DNA from: Actinomycetota bacterium
GTDB taxonomy: Bacteria > Actinomycetota > Thermoleophilia > Gaiellales > Gaiellaceae
DNA length: 42,476 nucleotides
Assembly (NCBI GenBank): GCA_005888315.1
Contig: VAWH01000026.1
Coordinates: 1-42,476, forward strand
Direction of reading: 5' to 3'
Program-made: the position numbers and the translations under genes
Notes under the pieces: generated by a model
What the model was told of the DNA's origin: nothing
Databases searched by the model: none
The model's input: only the letters and a program-made list of their open reading frames with translations
Part shown: piece by piece, positions 1-6,188 of the stretch
Numbering within the stretch: the stretch's first letter is position 1
Layout of the letters: every line of letters begins with the position of its first letter

Positions 1-2
1 GC

Positions 3-1124
3 ATCGAGCGGATCGAGGATCTCGCTCTCGACGAGGACGTGATGCTGCTCTACCTGCCGCTCGCCCACAACTTCGGGCGGCTGATGTCCCTCTGGGGCGC
101 CTACGGGGGCTTCACGATCGCGTTCTGCCCCGATCCCTACGCGGTCGCCGACGTGCTGCCGCTGGTCCGCCCCACACTGCTCCCGAGCGTGCCCCGCGTG
201 TACGAGAAGGCGCACACCGCCGTCATCTCGAAGTTGGAGGGCGCGTCGGGGCTGCGGCGGCGACTGGGCGACTGGGCGCTCGGCGTCGGCAGGCGGGTCA
301 GCGCACTGCGACAGCAGGGGAAGCCGCTGCCGCGCGCGCTGGCGCTGCAGCACCGGCTGGCCGACCGGCTGGTCTACTCGAAGGTCAAAGAGCGTTTCGG
401 GGGGCGCCTGCGGCTCGGCATCTCCGGGGGCGCTCCGCTCGCGAAGGAGATCTCAGAGCTCTTCCACGCGTTCGACCTCTTGATCCTGGAAGGCTGGGGC
501 CTGACCGAGTGCACGACCGCCGCGGCGGTCAACAGGCCGCGCCGGTTCCGGTTCGGCACGGTCGGCCCGGCGATGCCGGGCTTCGAGGTGAAGACCGACA
601 CCGAGGGGGAGCTGCTGATCCGGAGCGAGACCGTCTTCGCCGGCTATCTCAAGGACGACGAGGCGACGCGGGCGGTACTGATGGACGACGGCTGGCTCCG
701 CAGCGGCGACGTCGGCCAGATCGACGAGGACGGCTTCGTGACGATCACTGACCGGAAGAAGGACATCATCGTCACGGCCGGCGGCAAGAACCTGGCGCCT
801 CAGAACATCGAGAACTCGCTCAAGGCCTCCCGGTACATCTCGCAGGGGCTCGTCATCGGCGACCGCCGACCCTACGTCACGGCTCTCATCACGCTCGACG
901 AGGCGGAGGTCGCGAAGGCGAACGGAGATGTACAAACGCTCGTTCAGCAGGCAGTGGACGACGTCAATCGTGAGCTCTCGCGCTTCGAGCAGATCAAGCG
1001 CTTCGCGGTCGTCCCCCGTGAGTTCAGCGCCGAGGAGGGCGAGGTGACGCCGACCCTGAAGCTGAAGCGCCGCGTGATCGAGGAGCGCTTCGCAGAGGAG
1101 ATCGAAAGGCTGTACGCCCCTTAG
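3..1124 (+). CDS. Long-chain acyl-CoA synthetase, AMP-forming (5' truncated)
   Basis: This is the C-terminal two thirds of an adenylate-forming fatty acyl-CoA ligase. The reading frame is open to the left edge, so the N-terminus, including the first AMP-binding (P-loop) motif, is missing. Visible family signatures are GWGLTECT (the adenylate-binding A5-type motif), the GEL...SGDVG...DGFVTITDRKKD hinge region, and the C-terminal AGGKNLAPQNIEN segment typical of the FadD15 and yeast-like long-chain subgroup, followed by a lysine-rich tail (LKLKRR) that holds the usual catalytic lysine area. The family activates free fatty acids with ATP and CoA for lipid synthesis or beta-oxidation. The gene ends just before a repeat-rich gap and converges on the NlpC/P60 gene. 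The family call is sure; the exact substrate is unknown. Confidence 0.93.
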   Translation: MERIEDLALDEDVMLLYLPLAHNFGRLMSLWGAYGGFTIAFCPDPYAVADVLPLVRPTLLPSVPRVYEKAHTAVISKLEGASGLRRRLGDWALGVGRRVSALRQQGKPLPRALALQHRLADRLVYSKVKERFGGRLRLGISGGAPLAKEISELFHAFDLLILEGWGLTECTTAAAVNRPRRFRFGTVGPAMPGFEVKTDTEGELLIRSETVFAGYLKDDEATRAVLMDDGWLRSGDVGQIDEDGFVTITDRKKDIIVTAGGKNLAPQNIENSLKASRYISQGLVIGDRRPYVTALITLDEAEVAKANGDVQTLVQQAVDDVNRELSRFEQIKRFAVVPREFSAEEGEVTPTLKLKRRVIEERFAEEIERLYAP

Positions 1125-1146
1125 TGCGGGATTTGCCGATGCGGAC

Positions 1147-1380
1147 GGCTAAACGCGGCTTGCCCCGCGACGAGCGTCTCTAGATACGCTGCGCGCCGAC
1201 CTGAGGCGGTGCGGGGCCGTCTAAACCCGGCTTGCAAGGCGACGAGCGTGTCTAAATGCGCCTCGCGCCGACCTGAGGCGTCGCTTGCGACGCCGGCCGG
1301 AGGCCGTGCCGGCTTTGCCGGTGCGGCCGTCTAAACCCGGCTTGCAAGGCGACGAGCGTCTCTAGATGCGCCTCGCCCCG
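1147..1380 (-). repeat. Tandem copies of the 3' end of the NlpC/P60 gene plus spacer
   Basis: Read on the minus strand, the last codons of the NlpC/P60 gene (ending V-G-A-R-R-I-stop at 1362) and about 30 bases after the stop recur twice further on. One copy has its stop at 1252 (Q-V-G-A-R-R-I) and one at 1180 (Q-V-G-A-Q-R-I). The spacings are 110 and 72 bp. The 110-bp unit contains the two-hairpin element; in the 72-bp unit most of that element is deleted. Together with the gap around it this makes up nearly all of the sequence between the two convergent genes. Confidence 0.85.
1274..1344 (-). repeat. Dispersed two-hairpin element, copy A
   Basis: Sense orientation is minus, downstream of the NlpC/P60 stop. 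The element starts with AGCCGGGTTTAGACGG. The first hairpin has outer arm GGCCG/CGGCC, a CA/CA internal loop, inner arm CCGGC/GCCGG and loop AAA. The second is CGGCGTCGCAAGCGACGCC. The same layout recurs at five other places in the window with changed but still paired stems. Confidence 0.85.
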
Positions 1381-2525
1381 ACATACGTCGACGCGTACCA
1401 GCCGGAAATGCTGGAGATCTTGACCACGTCGCCCGTGTGCGGAGCGTGGATGAAGGAGCCACCGCCAACGTAGATGCCGACGTGGCCGAGCCCGTCGAAG
1501 AAGACGAGGTCGCCGGGCTGGAGCTGGTCGCGCGAGACCGGGCTGCCCATCCCGTACTGCGAGTAGGAGCTGTGCGGAAGCGAGACGCCGACCTGTGAAA
1601 AGACGTACATGACGAGGCCGGAGCAGTCGAACCCTGACGGCGAAGCGCCGCCCCATACGTACGGCGTGCCGAGGTAGCGCATCGCGATCGAGACAACGCT
1701 CGAGTGGGTCGACGGGGGAGCCGGGGCGACGGAGCCGCTATCGCTGCTCGAGGAGCCAACCGGCGCGGCCGTGCTCGAGAGCGCCGCGGCCGGGGCCTGT
1801 TGCTGCTGGGCGGCAACGCGTGCGGCAAGCTCGCGGCGAAGCTGGGCCTGGCGCGCGGCCTCTTGCGCCTTCAGGTGCGCGATCTCGCCGCGGATCGACG
1901 AAAGCAGCGCGCGTCGCGCGGACAGCTGCCCCTCGATCGACGCTCGCTCGGAGGCGCGCTCGCGTACGAGCGCGTCTGCCTCGGCCTTCGCGTGCTTGAG
2001 GCGGATCTCCTGCGCCTTCACCTCGTTGTCGAAGCGAGTGACCTGGCCGAGAACGTGGCTGTCCTGCGCGGAGATGCGGTTCGCCGTGTTGAAGCGGTTG
2101 ACGAGGTCGTCGAGGCTGGAGGCACCGAGCAACACCGAGAGGGAGTCGCTTTGCCCGTCCGAGGTATAGAGCGAGACGAGTCGCGCCGAGAGAGATGCCT
2201 GTGCACGCCTGAGACTCTCCTTCGCAATCTGGAGCTGTACGTGATTTGCCTTCAAGTCGGCGCGAACGCGGTTCAGCTTCACGGTCGCGAGGTTGTACGC
2301 CTCGACTGCCCGCTCGAGGCTCGAGTCGAGCTGCTGCACTTGGCTCATGACGCTCTGGGCCTCGGCCTGCTTCGAGGCGATCGAGGGGTCGCCGGCGGCC
2401 GGCGTCGCCGCCAGCGCGGCCGCGAAGCAGGTAACCATGACTGCCGGCGCCGTACGTCTAATCGAGCGGCGAATCGTTCCGGTCGCTGGGCTCGATCGGC
2501 GCCCCGGGAGGGGCCGGTTCGTCAC
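1362..2525 (-). CDS. Secreted NlpC/P60 peptidoglycan endopeptidase with PcsB-like coiled coil
   Basis: This 387-residue cell-wall hydrolase is predicted to cut the D-Glu/meso-DAP stem-peptide bond outside the membrane. An Arg-rich N-terminus and a hydrophobic, Ala-rich segment at about residues 26-45 form a signal peptide. Residues 50-235 are a long coiled coil with the PcsB/EnvC-type signature LSARLVSLY...LSVLLGASSLDDL. A Gln/Ala/Ser linker follows, and an NlpC/P60 domain occupies about 275-387 with catalytic Cys301 (FDCSG), His348 (GHVGIY) and polar His360 (FIHAP). The GTG start at 2525 was kept because the next in-frame ATG (2438) would leave no basic n-region. By analogy with PcsB or RipC the coiled coil could dock on FtsEX, which is inference. 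The gene is divergent from a 3D-domain protein with the same coiled coil. Confidence 0.92.
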   Translation of the reverse strand: MTNRPLPGRRSSPATGTIRRSIRRTAPAVMVTCFAAALAATPAAGDPSIASKQAEAQSVMSQVQQLDSSLERAVEAYNLATVKLNRVRADLKANHVQLQIAKESLRRAQASLSARLVSLYTSDGQSDSLSVLLGASSLDDLVNRFNTANRISAQDSHVLGQVTRFDNEVKAQEIRLKHAKAEADALVRERASERASIEGQLSARRALLSSIRGEIAHLKAQEAARQAQLRRELAARVAAQQQQAPAAALSSTAAPVGSSSSDSGSVAPAPPSTHSSVVSIAMRYLGTPYVWGGASPSGFDCSGLVMYVFSQVGVSLPHSSYSQYGMGSPVSRDQLQPGDLVFFDGLGHVGIYVGGGSFIHAPHTGDVVKISSISGWYASTYVGARRI

Positions 2526-2536
2526 AAGTTGGGCAC

Positions 2537-2630
2537 CCTAGCAACCAGGTCGGACACCCGCAACCGGCTTTCCAAGCCGCAAAGTTCGGATTGCGAGGCG
2601 CTTACGCAGGCACACAAGCGCTTTGCTAGG
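2537..2630. promoter_or_regulatory. Candidate structured RNA between two divergent cell-wall genes
   Basis: The 115-bp divergent gap contains nested inverted repeats that fit a branched RNA. P1 is CCTAGCAA (2537-2544) with TTGCTAGG (2623-2630). P2 is CGCAA (2559-2563) with TTGCG (2591-2595), enclosing a CGGCTT/AAGCCG hairpin (2565-2579). P3 is GCGCTT (2598-2603) with AAGCGC (2616-2621). The right arm of P1 carries an AGG about 10 nt before the GTG of the 3D-domain gene. On the other strand the left arm gives AGGG about 10 nt before the GTG of the NlpC gene. It does not match the c-di-AMP (ydaO) core that I know. Which strand it acts on is undetermined. Confidence 0.45.
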
Positions 2631-2640
2631 TTGCCGCCTC

Positions 2641-3681
2641 GTGCCGGCGGACCCGACCAGCCGGCGAGCGCGCTTACTCGCCCTCGCCGCGTGCTCTTTC
2701 GCCGCGATCGGAGTCGTGCTGCCGGCCAGCGGGGCCGGCTCCGGATCCTCGCTGCGGCAGCGGGCCGCGCAGCTGACGCAGGAGAACAGCGCGATCGCGT
2801 CGCGGTCGCGATCCGCGGTGCTGACCCTGTACTCGCTCGACAGCCGGCTCGCGCAGGTGCAGGCGCGGCTTGCCTCTCTGCGTGCAGAGGCTAGCGCGAT
2901 CGACCGAAAGGCAGCCGAGACTCGCCGCCAGCTCGCGATCGCGAAGCAGGTGTTCGCCGCGTCGCAGCGCAACCTCGCCGCCCGCCTCCGCTCGGTGTAT
3001 GAGCACGGCGACTCCGATCCGCTCGCGATCGTGCTCGGCGCGAAGACACTCGACGAGGCGATCTCCGGGGTCGAGACGGCCAAAGCCGCCGCGGTGACCG
3101 ACCGCACGATCGTTGCGCGGGCGCGGAGTGGCCGCGACCGGTACATCGAGTTGCAACACCGGCTCGCTGTGCGCGCCGCGAAGTTGCGCGGCCTCCAGGC
3201 GAGCGTCTCCGCAACGGCGAGCACGCTCGCTTCGGCAAGGGCCGGGCGGATCGCGTACCTCCAGCAGCTGGCGGCCGAGCGCAGCCTCAACAATGCGCAA
3301 ATCGGCTCGCTCGAGGCGCGAGCGCAGGCGATCGAGGTACAGGCCCGCCGCGCCGCCGTCGCGCAGACGGTCAGCACTGGAACCGCGACCGCAGTCGCGC
3401 CCGCTCCCCCGGCGGCCGGCCCGGGGACGCTCACAGTGACCGCGACGGCATACACGTTGCAGGGCCAGACGGCGACGGGCGCGCCGGTCGGCTACGGCGT
3501 CGTGGCGGTCGACCCGACCGTAATCCCGCTCGGCACCCGGATGACGATTCCAGGCTACGGCGAGGGAGTCGCCGCGGATACCGGCGGCGCGATCCAGGGC
3601 GCGATGATCGATCTCTGGTTCCCGACCGCCGCCGAGGCCGCCGGCTGGGGCCGGCGGACGGTCACGATCACGTTGCACTGA
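2641..3681 (+). CDS. Secreted 3D-domain protein with PcsB-like coiled coil
   Basis: This is a 346-residue exported protein. The start is GTG at 2641: it gives a compact signal peptide (Arg-rich n-region, then LLALAACSFAAIGVVLPASG) and follows an AGG at about 10 nt. An upstream in-frame TTG at 2623 is possible. Residues 40-230 form a coiled coil with the segment LAARLRSVYEHG...LAIVLGAKTLDEAI, clearly similar to that of the divergent NlpC protein. A Pro/Ala linker leads to a C-terminal 3D (Asp-Asp-Asp) domain with VAVDPTVIPLGT, AADTGGAI and MIDLWF, the three acidic positions of the double-psi barrel found in MltA-like and Rpf2/YocH-like proteins. A lytic transglycosylase-like or cell-wall remodelling role is inferred. 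Confidence 0.88.
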   Translation: MPADPTSRRARLLALAACSFAAIGVVLPASGAGSGSSLRQRAAQLTQENSAIASRSRSAVLTLYSLDSRLAQVQARLASLRAEASAIDRKAAETRRQLAIAKQVFAASQRNLAARLRSVYEHGDSDPLAIVLGAKTLDEAISGVETAKAAAVTDRTIVARARSGRDRYIELQHRLAVRAAKLRGLQASVSATASTLASARAGRIAYLQQLAAERSLNNAQIGSLEARAQAIEVQARRAAVAQTVSTGTATAVAPAPPAAGPGTLTVTATAYTLQGQTATGAPVGYGVVAVDPTVIPLGTRMTIPGYGEGVAADTGGAIQGAMIDLWFPTAAEAAGWGRRTVTITLH

Positions 3682-3728
3682 CTACACTTTCCGGTCGCAG
3701 CAAACCCCTGAGGGGAAGGGGAAGCCAG

Positions 3729-4412
3729 GTGACCGAATCGATGCAAACGACCACCACGCCGGAGCAGGCGAATCCTCGCGTGCTCTTGGTCGACGATCAC
3801 GACCTCTTCCGCACCGGTCTGCGCAACCTGCTCGAGGAAGAGGGCGTCGACGTGGTCGGCGAGGCGGCGGCCGGCGAGGAGGCACTGCGGCACGTGCGCG
3901 AGCTGCAGCCCGACGTGGTCGTAATGGACCTGAACATGCCGGGGATGACCGGCGTCGAGGCGACGAAGAAGATCATCGCCCACGCTCCGTTGACGCGCGT
4001 CGTGGTGCTGACCATTTCCGACCAGGACGGCGACGTGATGGAGGCGATCTTCGCCGGTGCCTGCGGCTACTTGCTCAAGGACGCCTCGGTCGAGGACGTG
4101 ATGCGGGGAATTCAGTCCGCGGCAATCGGCGAGTCGCTGATCTCCCCGACCATCGCCGCCAAGGTGCTCGAGCGGGTGCGGGCCGCCACCGCGTCTCCGG
4201 ACGCCGAGGAGGCAATCCGAGCGGAGCTCTCCGACCGCGAGATCGAGGTCCTGAAGCTGATCGCGAACGGCAAGGACAACGCCCAGATCGCCGCCGACCT
4301 GCACATCAGCCCGAAGACGGTCAAGAACCACATCTCGAACATCCTGATGAAGCTTCAGATCGACAACCGCATCCAGGCCGCGGTGTATGCGGTGCGGAGC
4401 GGAATCGTCTGA
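3729..4412 (+). CDS. NarL/FixJ-family response regulator
   Basis: This is a 227-residue two-component regulator. The receiver domain (about residues 17-133) has the acidic pair D22-D23, phosphoacceptor D67 (VVVMDLNMPG), T95 and K117 (GYLLKDAS). The C-terminal LuxR-type helix-turn-helix (about 165-227) has LSDREIEVLKLIANG and ISPKTVKNHISNILMKL. The GTG start at 3729 is supported by an AAGGGG purine run 10-15 nt upstream. No histidine kinase lies next to it, so it is an orphan regulator in this window. Its 3' end (from 4394) is partly duplicated 113 bp downstream, beyond a hairpin element. The target genes cannot be told from the sequence. Confidence 0.95.
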   Translation: MTESMQTTTTPEQANPRVLLVDDHDLFRTGLRNLLEEEGVDVVGEAAAGEEALRHVRELQPDVVVMDLNMPGMTGVEATKKIIAHAPLTRVVVLTISDQDGDVMEAIFAGACGYLLKDASVEDVMRGIQSAAIGESLISPTIAAKVLERVRAATASPDAEEAIRAELSDREIEVLKLIANGKDNAQIAADLHISPKTVKNHISNILMKLQIDNRIQAAVYAVRSGIV

Positions 4413-4527
4413 GGGTAGGCGTCTCGGCCAGCCGGGTTTAGACGGCCGCGGCGGCAAAGCCGCCACGGCCTCCAGGTCGGCATCGCAAGCGACGCCTCCG
4501 CGCGATGCGGAGCGGAATCGTCTGAGG
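4394..4527 (+). repeat. 21-bp direct repeat of the regulator gene end flanking element B
   Basis: The last codons and stop of the response regulator (4394-4414, beginning GCGGAGCGGAATCG and ending CTGAGG) are repeated without change at 4507-4527. The two copies are 113 bp apart and flank hairpin element B. The spacing is close to the 110-bp unit seen behind the NlpC/P60 gene. Confidence 0.85.
4429..4498 (+). repeat. Dispersed two-hairpin element, copy B
   Basis: Sense orientation is plus, 17 bp behind the response-regulator stop. It starts with AGCCGGGTTTAGACGG. Hairpin 1 has outer arm GGCCG/CGGCC and inner arm GCGGC/GCCGC (copy A has CCGGC/GCCGG) around AAA. Hairpin 2 is GGCATCGCAAGCGACGCC. 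Confidence 0.85.
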
Positions 4528-4863
4528 CTAAGCGGCCGCGGAGACGCGGCGGCGCGCCGTTGCGAGCAGCGCGCGGAGGTGCTGCAAGTCGACCGAGGCG
4601 CGGCTGAGCTGCAGCGAGAGTTCGGCGAGCTCGTCGGCCTTGAGCTCACGGTCGCGAGCGCTCATCTCGGCGGCGAGCTTGCCGATGCGGCGCTCGATTC
4701 GAAGCTGCTCCGCCTCGAGCGAATGCGCGCAGGCGTAGCCGTCCGTAAGCGTGCGCTCGAACCGGGCCCGGGCCTGCTCGTCGTGTGCCAAAGGGCCCTT
4801 GATCAGTGCGGCGAGCTCATCGCAGAGCGCGCCGAAGTCAATGGCCGCCTCAGAGGTCATCAA
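4528..4863 (-). CDS. Small coiled-coil protein of unknown function
   Basis: This 111-residue protein is not recognised as a member of a named family. It is almost entirely alpha-helical by composition, with heptad-like Leu/Ala spacing (LAALIKG...LEAEQLRIERRIGKLAAEM...LAELSLQLSRASVDLQHLRALLATARRR) and no signal peptide or membrane segment. The single Cys residues do not form a metal motif. Starts at 4863 (ATG) and 4860 (second ATG) are both possible. It is divergent from the PBP4-like gene and its stop lies one base past the duplicated regulator end. Codon use, with third-position GC, looks coding. The function is unknown. Confidence 0.7.
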   Translation of the reverse strand: MMTSEAAIDFGALCDELAALIKGPLAHDEQARARFERTLTDGYACAHSLEAEQLRIERRIGKLAAEMSARDRELKADELAELSLQLSRASVDLQHLRALLATARRRVSAAA

Positions 4864-4938
4864 TCGATTATCACGCTGCTTTCCGCTGCGTTCATGGGCC
4901 GCCTGGACTATTTTCGGCCCGCGTGAGGCCCATGCCGC

Positions 4939-4973
4939 TTGACCGGGGCCGTACCGGTCCCGACAATGGCGCG
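4939..4973 (+). promoter_or_regulatory. Promoter of the PBP4-like gene, probably leaderless
   Basis: TTGACC (4939-4944) and GACAAT (4962-4967) are separated by 17 bp and fit a sigma-70-type promoter. The start point expected six or seven bases after the -10 box falls on or next to the ATG at 4974, and no Shine-Dalgarno sequence lies between. The transcript would be leaderless, which is common in actinobacteria. Confidence 0.6.
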
Positions 4974-6188
4974 ATGCGCAGGGGCCTCCTCGCCGTCCTC
5001 GCCTGCGCCGCGGCGGTTGCCTTTCCCGCTGCGGGGGCCCTCGGCTCGGCGGGCTCGAAGCCGCTCGCTCAGCGCCTCGCTCGGGCCTTGGCGGTGCCGC
5101 ATGTACCGGTGGCGGGTTCAGCCGCAGTTGCCGTGGACCTGACGACGGGAAGTGCCGTCTTCGAACGGCACGCGGGCCTCGCGCTCGCCCCCGCCTCGAA
5201 CGAAAAGCTCGCGGTCACGTACGCGGCGCTGGCGGCCCTCGGACCGGATTACCAGATCGAGACGGACGTCCTGGGGCAAGGCGAGCTCGTCGGAACGACC
5301 TGGCGCGGGCCGCTCGTCCTGCAGGGACACGGGGATCCGACCCTCAGTCATCTCGATCTGCGCGTGCTCGCAAGGCAGGTGCGCACGGCCGGAATCCGCA
5401 AGGTCGCAGGATCGGTGCTCGGCGACGAGTCCTACTTCGACTCGCGCCGCACGGCGCCGGGCTGGAAGCCGTCCTTCTACATCAACGAGTCGGCGCCACT
5501 CTCTGCGCTCACGGTCGACCGGACGTGGTTCCACGACCATCATTCGCGGGTGCCGGCCGCGGCGGCGGCGGCGCTGTTCAAGGACGCGCTGCGCGCGCAA
5601 GGCGTCGCCGTGACAGGCCGCGCGACGCGGGGCACCGCCGGCACCGACACGCAGCAGCTTGCGGACGTGCTCTCGCCGCCGCTCGCCCAGATCGCGCGGT
5701 TCATGGATCGCGAGAGCGACAACTTCACGGCCGAGTTGCTGTTGAAGCAGCTCGGCGCAGTCAACGGGGCTGTCGGCACGACCGCAGGGGGCGCGGCCGC
5801 GGTGCGGACCGAGCTGACCGAGGCGGGCATCCCCGTCGCGGGCGTCCGGATCGTCGACGGCTCGGGACTCTCCCCGCTCGACCGGCTGACGGCACGCGCG
5901 ATCGTCGGCATGTTGCGCGCCGCCTGGGAAGACCCCACGATCAAGGTTCCATTCGTCTCGGCGCTGGCAGTAGCGGGGCGCAGCGGAACGCTCAAAGACC
6001 GCATGCGTGGGCCACCGGCCCGGGGCGTCGTCCTTGGCAAGACCGGCACGACCTCGCTTGCCTCCGCGCTCTCAGGCTTCGTCCGGCAGCGCTACGTCTT
6101 CTCCGTGCTCCAGAACGGCAATCCGGTCTCGTCGTTCTGGGCGCGCCGTGCCCAGGACCGCTTCGCGACCGTGCTAGCGACCCAGTAG
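4974..6188 (+). CDS. dacB: D-alanyl-D-alanine carboxypeptidase/endopeptidase, PBP4 family (S13)
   Basis: This 404-residue exported penicillin-binding protein trims or cross-link-cleaves peptidoglycan stem peptides. A signal peptide covers about residues 1-26 (MRRGLLAVLACAAAVAFPAAG). The three active-site motifs are present: S75-x-x-K78 (PASNEKLAV), S-D-N in RESDNFTAELLLKQLG, and K-T-G in LGKTGTTSLASALSGF. The QGHGDPTL and VTGSV-like VAGSVLGDESYFD segments are typical of the S13 family. It is shorter than E. coli DacB (about 477 residues), so part of the family's inserted domains is reduced. The ATG at 4974 was chosen because it starts the signal peptide and sits right behind a promoter. The 3' end overlaps the convergent ligA stop by 15 bp. 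Confidence 0.93.
   Translation: MRRGLLAVLACAAAVAFPAAGALGSAGSKPLAQRLARALAVPHVPVAGSAAVAVDLTTGSAVFERHAGLALAPASNEKLAVTYAALAALGPDYQIETDVLGQGELVGTTWRGPLVLQGHGDPTLSHLDLRVLARQVRTAGIRKVAGSVLGDESYFDSRRTAPGWKPSFYINESAPLSALTVDRTWFHDHHSRVPAAAAAALFKDALRAQGVAVTGRATRGTAGTDTQQLADVLSPPLAQIARFMDRESDNFTAELLLKQLGAVNGAVGTTAGGAAAVRTELTEAGIPVAGVRIVDGSGLSPLDRLTARAIVGMLRAAWEDPTIKVPFVSALAVAGRSGTLKDRMRGPPARGVVLGKTGTTSLASALSGFVRQRYVFSVLQNGNPVSSFWARRAQDRFATVLATQ

Noticed and set aside
2537-2630. Known c-di-AMP (ydaO) riboswitch
   Set aside because: The conserved GCUUAA, GGGGGA and AACCUCGUA-like core blocks of that class could not be found on either strand.
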